Below are positions 50,237 to 59,738 of a DNA stretch of 64,000 bases, piece after piece. A model generated the notes under the pieces. That model worked only from the letters and a program-made list of their open reading frames with translations. It was not told the DNA's origin and ran no database searches. The position numbers and the translations under genes were made by a program. Location of the stretch: contig CALAFB010000004.1 of assembly GCA_937891135.1 (NCBI GenBank), forward strand, positions 62,001 to 126,000, in the 5' to 3' direction. How positions within the stretch are numbered: position 1 is the first letter of the stretch; each line of letters begins with the position of its first letter. The DNA comes from an uncultured Elusimicrobium sp. (GTDB lineage: Bacteria; Elusimicrobiota; Elusimicrobia; Elusimicrobiales; Elusimicrobiaceae).

Positions 50237-51096
50237 CGGGAAATCTCCTTATCTAAAATTACAAACATTTCTTGTATGGCTGACGAGCGTATTTGCGGGG
50301 TTACATACACCGTAAGGGATGTTTGAAATCCGTCTCCTTCCCGTTTACCGCTTACTTCTCCCACTAAAATTCCGGCCGGGAATATACTACTGGACGCAGA
50401 AGTATATACTTTATCCCCTTTTTCCACTTCTGCTAAAAGCGGAATATATTTTACTTGTACGGCCCGTGGGCCATCCCCCATCAAAAGGCCTTCTTCACCC
50501 GTTCGCTCCAAATGAACGGCCGCAGAAAAATCCTCATCCCGTACCAGTAAAACCTTCGCCGTTTTATCCGTAGTTTCTATCACTACCCCGGCTAAGCCTT
50601 CTTGCCCGTTTTCCAGGGCAATTACGGCACTACGTTCTTGAATACCATCCTCGGATCCTTTATCAATCACTACCGTATTCCAACGGGCCGGCTCCCGATA
50701 GGCTACTTGGGCCCATACCCCTTTCCAAGGGTGGGTAGGTGCTAACTGCAACAGCTGAGTCAACCGTTCGTTTTCTGCAAGAATGTTTTTTGCTTGGGCC
50801 GCTAACAACTGCGTACGTTCCTTTTCTTGTTTTAATTGTTCATTTTCTGCGTGGGCACGTAATAATTCTTGTACCGTATGGGAAACATCTTGTCCGTACG
50901 CTACCGCCTGGTGGGAAACACGTACTTGCGGAATAAAAACATACGCCAATACTGCTTTAACGGAAGCCACAAATCCTTCCAGCGGCAAAATCATCAGTAA
51001 AAAAGACAGAAGTAAAAAAAATACCGGCCAACCCAAACGGCGGTATACCCCGGGAGCATGTTTATGAAGCGGATTTTTTACACTTGAAAAACTCAT
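50233..51096 (-). CDS. mreC: Rod-shape-determining protein MreC
   Basis: 287 residues. An N-terminal membrane helix (about 22-42) and a coiled coil (about 72-120, LLRAHAENEQLKQEKERTQL) precede the two-barrel domain, with NTVVIDKGSEDGI and ASSSIFPAGILVGEV as family signatures. It links MreB to the peptidoglycan synthases. A hairpin with a U run separates it from mreB, so mreC and mreD may be expressed at a lower level. Confidence 0.95.
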   Translation of the reverse strand: MSFSSVKNPLHKHAPGVYRRLGWPVFFLLLSFLLMILPLEGFVASVKAVLAYVFIPQVRVSHQAVAYGQDVSHTVQELLRAHAENEQLKQEKERTQLLAAQAKNILAENERLTQLLQLAPTHPWKGVWAQVAYREPARWNTVVIDKGSEDGIQERSAVIALENGQEGLAGVVIETTDKTAKVLLVRDEDFSAAVHLERTGEEGLLMGDGPRAVQVKYIPLLAEVEKGDKVYTSASSSIFPAGILVGEVSGKREGDGFQTSLTVYVTPQIRSSAIQEMFVILDKEISR

Positions 51097-51121
51097 ACTG
51101 CTACACCAATGCCCTTATTAC

Positions 51122-51161
51122 TAAAAACGGACACCGTCCCTTTCCAGAACTGTGTCCGTTT
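51122..51161 (-). terminator. Terminator-like hairpin between mreB and mreC
   Basis: On the reverse strand the 10-bp stem AAACGGACAC / GTGTCCGTTT (51152-51161 with 51125-51134) has a 17-nt loop and is followed by further U. It lies 22 bp after mreB and 26 bp before mreC. It could reduce transcription into the mreC-D-mrdA-rodA part. Confidence 0.65.
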
Positions 51162-51182
51162 GGTAAATAGTTTTAGCCGAAA

Positions 51183-52226
51183 CTAGAACGATTTATGACG
51201 TGCACCGAAAAAGCGGGAACCTTTCTCGTTCAATTGGTCCAAGAATTTGCCCGTCCCTAACGCCACACAATTAAGCGGATCAGCGGCGCGGTGGACCGGA
51301 ATATCTGTTTCCTTGCGGATAAGTTCCGTAATCCCGCGCAACAAACTACCACCGCCAGCAACCATTAGCCCTCTATCCACCAAATCGGCCGCTAATTCAG
51401 GGGGTGTTTCTTCCAATGTACTTTTAATGACATCCAAAATAAGCCGTACCGGTTCCATAAGTGCTTGACGGATTTCTTCGGAAGTAACCGTTAAGGTACG
51501 CGGTAATCCCTGGGTCTGGTCACGGCCTTTGACTTCCATGGATTTTTCTTCTTTCAGCGGATAGACGGACCCTAAATTGATTTTTACTTCTTCAGCCGTC
51601 GTTTCCCCTACAATCAGGTTATATTTCTTGCGGAAATATTGTACGATACATTCAGTCAGTTCGTCCCCCGCTACGTCAATGGACTTAGCTACCACCATTC
51701 CTCCTAAAGAAATTACAGCCACTTCCGTTGTACCGCCGCCAATATCTACAATCATGCTGGCATGCGGTTCCGCCACGGGCAGGTCTGCCCCCATGGCCGA
51801 AGCCATCGGTTCTTCAATGAGGTATACTTCACGGGCACCAGCTTGCCGAGCCGCATCATCTACGGCACGGCGTTCTACGCCGGTAATGTCAGACGGAATA
51901 CCGATGACAATCCGGGGGCGCAGTAAGCTGCTGCGGGTGTGCACTTTGCGAATGAAATAACGGATCATTTCTTGCGTAACTTCAAAGTCCGCAATAACTC
52001 CGTTTTTCATCGGGCGCACGGCCACAATGTTGGCCGGAGTACGGCCCAACATTTGCTTGGCTTGCCAACCGACAGCTTTTACTTCGCCGGTTTCTTTTTC
52101 CATCGCTACTACAGATGGTTCATTGAGTACAATGCCTTTATCCTTGACGTAAATCAAGCAATTGGCCGTACCCAGGTCCATTCCTAAGTCCGAAGAAAAC
52201 AGCCCCCCCAGATAGTCTAGTACCAT
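51183..52226 (-). CDS. mreB: Rod-shape-determining actin-like protein MreB
   Basis: 347 residues. The actin-fold phosphate loops are [33 protein letters not shown] and [12 protein letters not shown], with [13 protein letters not shown] in between. MreB forms membrane-associated filaments that guide the elongation complex. It begins 3 bp after the rplQ stop, with GGTGG as ribosome site, so it is fused directly to the ribosomal protein operon. Confidence 0.97.
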   Translation of the reverse strand: MVLDYLGGLFSSDLGMDLGTANCLIYVKDKGIVLNEPSVVAMEKETGEVKAVGWQAKQMLGRTPANIVAVRPMKNGVIADFEVTQEMIRYFIRKVHTRSSLLRPRIVIGIPSDITGVERRAVDDAARQAGAREVYLIEEPMASAMGADLPVAEPHASMIVDIGGGTTEVAVISLGGMVVAKSIDVAGDELTECIVQYFRKKYNLIVGETTAEEVKINLGSVYPLKEEKSMEVKGRDQTQGLPRTLTVTSEEIRQALMEPVRLILDVIKSTLEETPPELAADLVDRGLMVAGGGSLLRGITELIRKETDIPVHRAADPLNCVALGTGKFLDQLNEKGSRFFGARHKSF

Positions 52227-52229
52227 AAA

Positions 52230-52574
52230 TTAGTCCACCAATTTTACAATTGCTACTTGTGCATTATCGCCCTGGCGTAAACCGGCGCGGTAAATGCGGC
52301 AGAAACCACCCGGACGGTTGGCATAACGAGCCGCCAATACGTCAAATACTTTCTTCACGGCAGCAGCATCTTTGAGCGTGTCTTTAACGGCACGTTCATT
52401 TTTTGCTTTTGCTAAGGTAATTAAACCTTCTACCACACGGCGTACTTCTTTCGCTTTGGGTAACGTGGTGGTTACTTCTTCGTGCAGAATAATACTGGTA
52501 GCCATGTTGTTTAACATAGCGCGGCGGTGAGACGCCGTTTTACCCAGTTTTCTGTATCCTGTATTTTTAATCAT
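52230..52574 (-). CDS. rplQ: 50S ribosomal protein L17
   Basis: 114 residues. KLGKTASHRRAMLNNMATSI is the diagnostic start, and the end RAGLRQGDNAQVAIVKLVD is typical. L17 binds 23S rRNA near the exit tunnel. Last gene of the alpha operon, 14 bp after rpoA and 3 bp before mreB. Confidence 0.97.
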   Translation of the reverse strand: MIKNTGYRKLGKTASHRRAMLNNMATSIILHEEVTTTLPKAKEVRRVVEGLITLAKAKNERAVKDTLKDAAAVKKVFDVLAARYANRPGGFCRIYRAGLRQGDNAQVAIVKLVD

Positions 52575-52588
52575 ACAACAAATACTCC

Positions 52589-53584
52589 TTAAATTTTCAT
52601 GCCCAGCGACAATTCCATCGCGGCCAATCTGGTTTTAATTTCTTCCATTGATTTGGCACCGAAATTCTTAATCATATTCAAATCGCTTTCCGTCATTTTT
52701 ACTAAATCACGTACGGTATGAATATTTTCAGATTTCAAGCAATTAATGGAACGGGAAGATAATTCAATAAACTCAATGGATTGGTTAAGTAAATCTTCCT
52801 GTTTGCTGTGGGCGGCTGCAGCCGCGGTAACCGCTGCAGAAACGGGTTCTTCCACGGCTTCATCACTAACGGTTTTTACACAATCGTCTTCGCCTTCAAT
52901 CGTAAAGATATGCAAGGAACCCGACAAAAGTACCGCCGCACGATGCAATGCACGTGCCGGAGAAAGAGTGCCATCTGTCGTAATTTCCAAGATCAAGCGG
53001 TCATAGTCCGTCTTTTGGCCGACACGGGCCGGTTCCACATCATAATGGACTTTGACAATCGGCGAGAATAACGCATCTACCGCAATAAAACCGGCCGGGC
53101 GTTGCATTTTGGCCAACTCTTCACCAGGCATATAGCCCTTGCCGCGGGAAACTTCAATATCAATTTCCAATTTGCCGCCGGCTTCTAATGTAGCCAGGAC
53201 TAAATCTTTATTGATAATTTCCACGCCGTCTACTTCTTCAATATCAGCGGCCGTTACCACACCGGCTTTGGAAGTATGCAGCTGTAAAATTTCGTGGTTT
53301 TTACCTTCCATTTTTACACGTAAGTGCTTGAAGTTGAGCAAAATGTTAATGACATCCTCGCGCACATTCGGAACTGTGCTAAACTCATGAACCGCCCCGG
53401 CAATACGTACGGCCGTTACAGCCGCACCTTCCATACCGGAAAGCAAAATGCGGCGCAAGGAGTTTCCTACCGTATGCCCATAACCGCTTTCGTACGGCTC
53501 AGCAATAAACTTACCGTAAAAGTCAGAAGCGGTTTTTTCTTCTAACTGAATTTTTTGGGGAAGGACTAATTCATTTAAAGCCAT
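52589..53584 (-). CDS. rpoA: DNA-directed RNA polymerase subunit alpha
   Basis: 331 residues. The N-terminal assembly domain contains AEPYESGYGHTVGNSLRRIL, and the C-terminal domain (about 260-328) has ELSSRSINCLKSENIHTVRDLV, the surface that contacts UP elements and activators. A linker of Ala-rich sequence (VSAAVTAAAAAH) joins the two. Assembles the RNA polymerase core. Its place between rpsD and rplQ is standard. Confidence 0.98.
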   Translation of the reverse strand: MALNELVLPQKIQLEEKTASDFYGKFIAEPYESGYGHTVGNSLRRILLSGMEGAAVTAVRIAGAVHEFSTVPNVREDVINILLNFKHLRVKMEGKNHEILQLHTSKAGVVTAADIEEVDGVEIINKDLVLATLEAGGKLEIDIEVSRGKGYMPGEELAKMQRPAGFIAVDALFSPIVKVHYDVEPARVGQKTDYDRLILEITTDGTLSPARALHRAAVLLSGSLHIFTIEGEDDCVKTVSDEAVEEPVSAAVTAAAAAHSKQEDLLNQSIEFIELSSRSINCLKSENIHTVRDLVKMTESDLNMIKNFGAKSMEEIKTRLAAMELSLGMKI

Positions 53585-53598
53585 GCAATGCCTCCAAA

Positions 53599-54231
53599 CT
53601 ATCTAGAATAATATTCTACAATCAGCTGCTCATTGACAGGGTAGGACATTTCCTCTCTGTCGGGCCATCTTAAAAGTTTACCGGACAATTTTTCCGCGTC
53701 ATATTCTAAGAAACTCGGCCGCGGATTATGCTTTTCAGCTTCGGTTAAACCTTGTTTTACCATCGCATTTTCGGCTAAAGAAGCCTCTTTTAAGGCTACT
53801 TTATCACCAATACGCAATTGATAAGACGGCACATTTACGGCTTTTCCGTTTACGGTTACATAGCCGTGCAAAACGAGTTGGCGCGCAGTTTTGAGTGATA
53901 CCGCAAAACCTAAGCGGCGTACGACATTATCCAAACGGGTTTCTAATTTCCGCAAGAAATTTTCACCGGTTTGACCTTCCGCTTTCGCCGCAGAGGCAAA
54001 CATATTGTGGAACGGAATTTCCGACATGCCGGACTGTAAGCGGGCTTTCTGCTTCTCTTGCAAGCGAATGCCATATTCAGACACTTTGGCTTTGCGTACT
54101 TTACCACCGCGCTTAGCGGCCGCTGCCAATTTGTCTACGACACAATTGGTGTAGCATTTGGTCCCTTTCAGGAACAATTTGCAATCTAATTTTCTGCATT
54201 TTTTGCAGGTAGGTCCAATATTTCTTGACAT
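53599..54231 (-). CDS. rpsD: 30S ribosomal protein S4
   Basis: 210 residues. The N-terminus has four cysteines (CKKCRKLDCKLF, then CYTNC) and is therefore the zinc-binding form. The S4 RNA-binding domain shows RLDNVVRRLGFAVSLKTARQ. A primary 16S binder and often a translational regulator of its operon. GGAGAG at 8 nt supports the ATG at 54231; the frame is open 12 codons further. Confidence 0.97.
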   Translation of the reverse strand: MSRNIGPTCKKCRKLDCKLFLKGTKCYTNCVVDKLAAAAKRGGKVRKAKVSEYGIRLQEKQKARLQSGMSEIPFHNMFASAAKAEGQTGENFLRKLETRLDNVVRRLGFAVSLKTARQLVLHGYVTVNGKAVNVPSYQLRIGDKVALKEASLAENAMVKQGLTEAEKHNPRPSFLEYDAEKLSGKLLRWPDREEMSYPVNEQLIVEYYSR

Positions 54232-54236
54232 AAAAA

Positions 54237-54659
54237 CTATACTCTCCGTGCTTTGGGCGGTCTGCATCCGTTATGAGGAATGGGGGTTACGTCTTTGATA
54301 GAAGAAACGACTAACCCGGCTTGTGCTAAGGCGCGTACGGCGGTTTCACGCCCTTGCCCCGGGCCGCATACTTTGACGGCCACTTCGCGCATCCCCATAG
54401 ATACGGCCTTTTCAGCAGCAGTATTGCTGGTGATTTGCGCGGCAAACGGCGTAGATTTTTTGGTACCTTTAAAGCCGTGAGAACCGGCCGTAGACCAAGC
54501 AATCGTGTTGCCTTTATCGTCAGACACGGTTACAATGGTGTTGTTAAATGAACAGAAAATATGCACGACCCCAAATACCGGAGCTTTGGCATTTTTCTTT
54601 TTTGCTTTAGCCGCCGGAGCTTTGGCTGCAGCGGTTTTAGTTTCTTTTTCTTCTGCCAT
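54237..54659 (-). CDS. rpsK: 30S ribosomal protein S11
   Basis: 140 residues. [28 protein letters not shown] and the end [16 protein letters not shown] are diagnostic. A 20-residue Lys/Ala-rich N-terminal extension is present. Shapes the platform of the small subunit near the E site. The stop lies 5 bp before rpsD. Confidence 0.97.
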   Translation of the reverse strand: MAEEKETKTAAAKAPAAKAKKKNAKAPVFGVVHIFCSFNNTIVTVSDDKGNTIAWSTAGSHGFKGTKKSTPFAAQITSNTAAEKAVSMGMREVAVKVCGPGQGRETAVRALAQAGLVVSSIKDVTPIPHNGCRPPKARRV

Positions 54660-54681
54660 ACTTAAAATTCCTTACTTAAAT

Positions 54682-55056
54682 TTATTTGACTTTAGAACCA
54701 ACCGTTTTTCTTCTTCCGCGGCGGGTCCGGCTGTTGGTTTTGGTACGCTGACCGCGGACCGGCAGGTTGCGGCGGTGGCGTTGCCCACGATACGAACCGA
54801 TTTCAATGGCACGATGAATGTTTTGTGCCACTTCACGGCGAAGTTCACCTTCCACTTTGTATTCTTTCTGCAAAATGGTGTTTAGTAAACCGGCTTGTTG
54901 TTCGGTTAAATCTTTGACACGGGTAGCCGGGTCAATCTGGCCTTCCAACTTAGCGAGGACTTCTTTAGCGTTTTTTTTGCCGATGCCGTAAATGTATTCC
55001 AAAGCGACATCAATTCTTTTGTTTTTCGGTAAATCAATACCTGCGACTCTAGCCAT
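54682..55056 (-). CDS. rpsM: 30S ribosomal protein S13
   Basis: 124 residues. [20 protein letters not shown] at the start and [19 protein letters not shown] near the end are the S13 signatures. It lies in the head of the small subunit and contacts the large subunit and the P-site tRNA. Confidence 0.97.
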   Translation of the reverse strand: MARVAGIDLPKNKRIDVALEYIYGIGKKNAKEVLAKLEGQIDPATRVKDLTEQQAGLLNTILQKEYKVEGELRREVAQNIHRAIEIGSYRGQRHRRNLPVRGQRTKTNSRTRRGRRKTVGSKVK

Positions 55057-55078
55057 ATTCTTTCTAAAACTCCTTCTT

Positions 55079-55192
55079 TTAACCTTGGCGTTGTTTGTGT
55101 TTTGCTACTTCGCAAACCACACGCACTACGCCGTTACGTTTAATGATTTTGCATTTCTGACATATTTTTTTTACACTGGCTCTGACTTTCAT
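55079..55192 (-). CDS. rpmJ: 50S ribosomal protein L36
   Basis: 37 residues, too short for most gene finders. Reverse translation gives [20 protein letters not shown] and an end HKQRQG. Three cysteines and one histidine give the zinc-binding form. The gene begins directly at the infA stop (ATG at 55190-55192, stop of infA at 55193-55195) and ends 22 bp before rpsM. Confidence 0.95.
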   Translation of the reverse strand: MKVRASVKKICQKCKIIKRNGVVRVVCEVAKHKQRQG

Positions 55193-55405
55193 TTATTTCT
55201 CCCTATAAGTGATTCTGCCGCGGGTTAAGTCATACGGGGAAAGTTCCAATTTGACTTTATCGCCCGGAAGAATTCTTATATGATGAACTCTCATCTTGCC
55301 GGATATATGCCCCAGAATTACCTTGCCGCCTGCAATTTCAATTTTGAACATAGCGTTAGGCAACGCTTCTAGGACTTTACCTTCAATTTCGATTTTATCA
55401 CTCAT
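55193..55405 (-). CDS. infA: Translation initiation factor IF-1
   Basis: 70 residues. The OB-fold sequence [19 protein letters not shown] and [20 protein letters not shown] are diagnostic. It binds the A site during initiation. It follows map by 54 bp and is joined to rpmJ, the standard order in many phyla. Confidence 0.97.
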   Translation of the reverse strand: MSDKIEIEGKVLEALPNAMFKIEIAGGKVILGHISGKMRVHHIRILPGDKVKLELSPYDLTRGRITYREK

Positions 55406-55459
55406 ACAACTCCGAGTTCGGATTAAATTCGGAACACCGTGCGCGAGCCACCGCGCCCG

Positions 55460-56212
55460 TTATTCAAAAGCAGTTAAAATTTCACTGCCGTTAGCTGTTA
55501 CAGCTACCGTGTGCTCAAAATGAGCCGCCAGACTTCCGTCTTGCGTTACCACAGTCCAACCGTTTGCCAGCTCCCTGACTTTATAGGTTCCCGCAGTCAG
55601 CATGGGCTCAATTGCCAGCGTCATCCCCGCTTCTAACACAGGGCCCGTTCCGGGTTTACCGAAATTCGGGATGCTGGGTTCTTCGTGCATATTGCGGCCG
55701 ATTCCGTGCCCACAATAATCGCGCACAACGCCCATACCATTTTCTATAGCAAAAGTTTCCACCGCGTGTTGCACGTCGCCTAAGCGGCGCCCGGCTTTGA
55801 CTTGCCCGATTGCTTTGTAAAGCGACTTCTTGGTTACATCTAAAAGCCGCTGGGCTTCATCAGAAACTTTTCCTACAGCGAGGGTGATTGCGGCATCTGA
55901 ACAGAAACCGTCAAGGCGGGCTCCTGTATCAATACTGATAATATCACCACTCTTTAATATTTTATCTTTTTTTGGGATTCCGTGCACGACTTCTTCATTG
56001 ACAGACGCACAAATACTGCCCGGAAACCCGTAATAACCTAAAAATAACGGAGTCGCCCCGAAGGAACGAATCGTTTTTTCGGCCACGCGGTCCAAATCCA
56101 ATGTGGACAAACCCGGTTTGACGATTTGGGTCATTAACTTCAAAACCGCCGCCGTCACTTTACCGGCTGCCCGCATTTTTTCTAGCTCGCTTTTGTTTTT
56201 TACTTCAATCAT
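55460..56212 (-). CDS. map: Methionine aminopeptidase, type I
   Basis: 250 residues. The metal ligands are in ISIDTGARLDGFCSDAAITL, GHGIGRNMHEEPSIPNFG and TLAIEPML. The enzyme removes N-terminal methionine from new proteins. It overlaps adk by 4 bp, as in the standard spc operon end secY-adk-map. Confidence 0.97.
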   Translation of the reverse strand: MIEVKNKSELEKMRAAGKVTAAVLKLMTQIVKPGLSTLDLDRVAEKTIRSFGATPLFLGYYGFPGSICASVNEEVVHGIPKKDKILKSGDIISIDTGARLDGFCSDAAITLAVGKVSDEAQRLLDVTKKSLYKAIGQVKAGRRLGDVQHAVETFAIENGMGVVRDYCGHGIGRNMHEEPSIPNFGKPGTGPVLEAGMTLAIEPMLTAGTYKVRELANGWTVVTQDGSLAAHFEHTVAVTANGSEILTAFE

Positions 56213-56850
56213 TTTACCTTCTCAAGGATATATTGCTGCATATCCTCAAAAACTTGGTCCGGCGTTTGGTTGCCGTTGATTTCTACATACTTGCCTGTAC
56301 CCGCATAATAATTTTTAACGGGCAACGTATCTTGGTGGTATACTTCTAAACGGTGTTTTACCCGCTCCGGTGTATCGTCCGGACGGGTATATAATTCACC
56401 TCCGCATACCGGGCACACGTTACCGGATGCCTCCGGCCCTACATGCAAGATTTCTCCGCACTTTTGGCATTGACGGCGCGAAGAAATACGCCCCACTACT
56501 TCACTTTCCGGCAGCGTAATCATAATCACGCGGTCAATATTCCGCCCCAAGCGTTGCATCATTTCATCCAACACTTCGGCTTGCGCCACTGTACGCGGAA
56601 ATCCGTCAAAAATAATATCTTTGTCCGTGGTGCTGACGATTTTTTCCAACATAGAAATCATCATCTCATCCGGCACCAAATTACCTTGATTGATAATCCC
56701 GGCAATTTGCTTGCCCAATTCGGACCCCGAAGCAATTTCCCCGCGTAATACATCCCCGGTAGAAATATGTTTCAAGTGATAGGTATCTACTAATTTTGCC
56801 GATTGGGTCCCTTTTCCGGCCCCCGGGCAACCCATTAAAACGATATTCAT
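56209..56850 (-). CDS. adk: Adenylate kinase
   Basis: 213 residues. P-loop GCPGAGKGTQSAKLV near residue 7, nucleotide lid FDGFPRTVAQAE, and a zinc lid with CQKCGEILHV and CPVCGGELYTRPDD (four cysteines), the form common outside gammaproteobacteria. It balances ATP, ADP and AMP. A 137-bp gap with an inverted repeat separates it from secY. Confidence 0.97.
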   Translation of the reverse strand: MNIVLMGCPGAGKGTQSAKLVDTYHLKHISTGDVLRGEIASGSELGKQIAGIINQGNLVPDEMMISMLEKIVSTTDKDIIFDGFPRTVAQAEVLDEMMQRLGRNIDRVIMITLPESEVVGRISSRRQCQKCGEILHVGPEASGNVCPVCGGELYTRPDDTPERVKHRLEVYHQDTLPVKNYYAGTGKYVEINGNQTPDQVFEDMQQYILEKVK

Positions 56851-56890
56851 TTTTCAACTACAACTTACACAGATTTGGATTATTTTGCGG

Positions 56891-56978
56891 GATTTTTAGA
56901 GGATTTCTAGGAGCCTAGGAACGCAGCGTATAAGAGAAATACGTAAGTTCTATAGCGGCAACGAAATCCTCCAAAATC
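56891..56978. repeat. Inverted repeat in the secY-adk gap
   Basis: GATTTTTAGAGGATTTC (56891-56907) is nearly the complement of GAAATCCTCCAAAATC (56963-56978), with one bulge, enclosing 55 nt that also contain CTAGGAGCCTAGG-like symmetry and a small GTAT/ATAC hairpin. On the reverse strand this forms a long stem-loop just upstream of the adk start. It is likely an RNA structure acting on adk-map expression or mRNA stability. Confidence 0.6.
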
Positions 56979-56987
56979 ACTCAAAAT

Positions 56988-58322
56988 TTACTGTACATTG
57001 AACCAGCGACCTTTAATGCGTTTACTACCTTTCATCAAAGGCTCATAGTTGCGCGCCAACAAGTGCGCTTGCACTTGGCTGACAGTATCCAACGCTACGC
57101 CAACTACGATGAGTAATGCCGTACCGCCGAAGTAGAAATCTACCCCAAAGTACGAGCGGAACGCATCCGGCAGCACCGCCACCAAACATACAAAGATGGC
57201 TCCACAAAACGTAATACGGTTCATGACCCATTCAATGTAATTTTTGGTCGGTTCACCGGGACGAATCCCCGGAATAAAGCCGCCCCATTTCTTCATGTTA
57301 TCTGCAATATCAGACGGATTAAACGTCATGGAATTGTAAAAATAACAGAAGAAGATAATGAGTGCAGAAAATAATAACATATACAAAATATTGCTGTGAT
57401 TAAACATGCTGAGAATTTTCTGAGCCCATTCAGCTTCTTGGTTAAAACTGGCTACTGTCAAGGGTAAAGAGATGACTGACGAAGCAAAGATAACTGCAAT
57501 TACCCCGCTCTGGTCTACTTTAAGCGGCAAATAGCTGGTTTGACCCCCATACATTTTATTACCCACTTGACGTTTGGCATATTGTACCGGAATTTGGCGT
57601 TGAGCTGTTTCCAGCCATACGACGAGGGCCGTAATCACGACCGCCGCCCCGCAAATCACTAACGCCATAAAGAAATCCATTTCTCCGGTAGCGACACGTT
57701 CCTTAATTTCCAGTACTGCGCTGGGCAAGCGGTCTACAATCCCGGCAAAGATGATGAGCGAAATACCATTGCCCACCCCTTTTTCGGTAATTTGTTCACC
57801 GAGCCACATCACAAACATCGTACCGGCAGCTAAGGTAACCAGCGTGGTTAAAAAGAACAAAAAGTTCGGGTTTACCACGGCCGGAACACCACCCGCGCCT
57901 GTTACGCGCGAAATGGCAAACGTCATCATACCGCCTTGTAACAAGGCTAAAAACAGTGCAAAAATACGGGTAATTTGGTTTTCTTTTCTTCTTCCGCTTT
58001 CGCCTTCTTTATGCATGCGGTCCAACGCCGGGAAAATATGCGCCCCGCGTACGAGCCCCATGATAATGGAAGCGTTAATATACGGCATAATACCTAATGC
58101 CAAAATAGAGAAACGCCCCAATGCACCGCCTGAAAAAATATTCATAAAACCAAGAATACCATTCTGGTGTGCCGCAAACAATTGGCGTAGTACCTCTGTA
58201 TTGATACCAGGTATCGGGATTGCAGCAGCAATCCGGAAAACAGCTAACGCCCCGATCACAAAGAGCAAGCGCTTTTTGAGTTCGGGAGCGTTAAAGATAT
58301 TTGCAACTGTGTTATTTTCCAT
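56988..58322 (-). CDS. secY: Protein translocase subunit SecY
   Basis: 444 residues with ten membrane helices. FRIAAAIPIPGIN at the start, LGIMPYINASIIMGL, GVGNGISLIIFAGI and PGIRPGEPT are the family signatures. It forms the protein-conducting channel. It overlaps rplO by 1 bp at 58322. Confidence 0.97.
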   Translation of the reverse strand: MENNTVANIFNAPELKKRLLFVIGALAVFRIAAAIPIPGINTEVLRQLFAAHQNGILGFMNIFSGGALGRFSILALGIMPYINASIIMGLVRGAHIFPALDRMHKEGESGRRKENQITRIFALFLALLQGGMMTFAISRVTGAGGVPAVVNPNFLFFLTTLVTLAAGTMFVMWLGEQITEKGVGNGISLIIFAGIVDRLPSAVLEIKERVATGEMDFFMALVICGAAVVITALVVWLETAQRQIPVQYAKRQVGNKMYGGQTSYLPLKVDQSGVIAVIFASSVISLPLTVASFNQEAEWAQKILSMFNHSNILYMLLFSALIIFFCYFYNSMTFNPSDIADNMKKWGGFIPGIRPGEPTKNYIEWVMNRITFCGAIFVCLVAVLPDAFRSYFGVDFYFGGTALLIVVGVALDTVSQVQAHLLARNYEPLMKGSKRIKGRWFNVQ

Positions 58323-58777
58323 TATTTTATCTCAATAACGGTTGCGGTTCCGCCCGCTTTTTCAATCGCGGCTTTGGCCGTGGCAGAAAAACCATGAGCA
58401 GATACTTTGAGGGCTTTGGTTAAAGTCCCGTTGGCAAGTACTTTCACGCGACAAGCACAATGAATGGCACCTGCTTTTTTCAAAGCTTCCGGCGTTACTT
58501 CAGCCCCGGCAGCAAAGAGTTTTTCCAAAGAGCCCACGTTTACATAATCATAACGGGTGGCAAAATCTTTATTAGAAAAACCACTTTTCGGCGTATGGCG
58601 GATTAACGGCATTTGTCCACCTTCTTTGCTTTCTTTGCGGGTGTTACCGGAACGGGAGGTTTGCCCTTTCATTCCTTTCGTGCAGTAATTACCCAAACCC
58701 GATCCCGGGCCGATGCCCAAGCGGCGTTTGGCCTTGCGGGAACCGTGTTTCGGAAAAAGTTTATTTAACGTTACCAT
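58322..58777 (-). CDS. rplO: 50S ribosomal protein L15
   Basis: 151 residues. KRRLGIGPGSGLGNYCTKGM is the diagnostic block, followed by GGQMPLIRHTPKSGF. It binds 23S rRNA late in assembly. It directly follows rpsE; the L30 gene that usually lies between them is missing. Confidence 0.97.
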   Translation of the reverse strand: MVTLNKLFPKHGSRKAKRRLGIGPGSGLGNYCTKGMKGQTSRSGNTRKESKEGGQMPLIRHTPKSGFSNKDFATRYDYVNVGSLEKLFAAGAEVTPEALKKAGAIHCACRVKVLANGTLTKALKVSAHGFSATAKAAIEKAGGTATVIEIK

Positions 58778-58795
58778 AATTCTATCTCCTTCACA

Positions 58796-59353
58796 CTAGG
58801 CGGCCTTTTCTTCCGTATTTACTTCGGCTTTTTCAGCTTTGCCGCGCAGTACGTTGACGGCTTCTTTGCTTTTTAATTGTTTAAAAGCTTCCATCGTGGC
58901 GTACACTAAGTTGCACGGATTGGTGCTGCCTAAACTCTTGGCGAGCACGTCTTTAATCCCGGCAGCTTCAAAAAGCAAGCGTGCACCAGAACCGGCAATT
59001 ACCCCGGTACCGGGGGCAGCGGGCTTCATCCATACAGAGGCCGCGCCAAACTTCCCAATGACTTCGTGCGGAATTGTATCACCGACTACCGGAAAGGTAA
59101 TCATGTGTTTGCGGGCATGGGTTTCGGCTTTGGCGATAGCAGCCTGTACTTGATTGGCTTTTCCAATGGCTACTCCTACTTTTCCTTGTCCGTTACCGAC
59201 TACAACCAGGGCACGGAACCCCATGCGTTTACCACCCTTTACTACTTTGGTTGTACGAGCCACGTTGATGACCGTCGTTTTCCCTTCCGTAGCGGGTTTG
59301 GTTTTTTGAAACTCGGCTTTTTTGCCTTTCGCTTCTTTCATTTCGTTGGACAT
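58796..59353 (-). CDS. rpsE: 30S ribosomal protein S5
   Basis: 185 residues. [38 protein letters not shown] and [19 protein letters not shown] are diagnostic. Shapes the decoding site and helps unwind mRNA. The ATG at 59353 follows AGGTG; a GTG three codons upstream is less likely. The tail is Glu/Lys-rich. Confidence 0.97.
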   Translation of the reverse strand: MSNEMKEAKGKKAEFQKTKPATEGKTTVINVARTTKVVKGGKRMGFRALVVVGNGQGKVGVAIGKANQVQAAIAKAETHARKHMITFPVVGDTIPHEVIGKFGAASVWMKPAAPGTGVIAGSGARLLFEAAGIKDVLAKSLGSTNPCNLVYATMEAFKQLKSKEAVNVLRGKAEKAEVNTEEKAA

Positions 59354-59370
59354 TAAATTCACCTATGACC

Positions 59371-59736
59371 TTAGAATTTTAATCCTGCTTCGCGGGCAGC
59401 ATCAGCTAATGCTTTGATTCTGCCGTGGTAGACACGTCCGCCGCGGTCAAACATTACTTCCGTAATGCCTTTATCCATGGCTTTTTTAGCAATGGCAGCA
59501 CCTAATGCCTTGGCGGCTTCAATGCTCTTGGCGGAGGCTTCAAATTTGCCTTCAAATTCTTTAGACAACGTGGTAGCAGACACTAACGTGCTATGCGTGT
59601 TGTCGTCAATAATTTGGGCATACATGTATTTTAAGCTTCTGTATACAGACAAGCGCGGACGGTGGGCACCGTTTTTTAACAGGTGGCCGCGGCTGCGGTC
59701 TTTTCTGTATTGATATCTTTCTTGTTTAGTAGCCAT
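59371..59736 (-). CDS. rplR: 50S ribosomal protein L18
   Basis: 121 residues. [20 protein letters not shown] and the end [20 protein letters not shown] are diagnostic. It binds 5S rRNA with L5. Confidence 0.97.
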   Translation of the reverse strand: MATKQERYQYRKDRSRGHLLKNGAHRPRLSVYRSLKYMYAQIIDDNTHSTLVSATTLSKEFEGKFEASAKSIEAAKALGAAIAKKAMDKGITEVMFDRGGRVYHGRIKALADAAREAGLKF

Positions 59737-59738
59737 AC

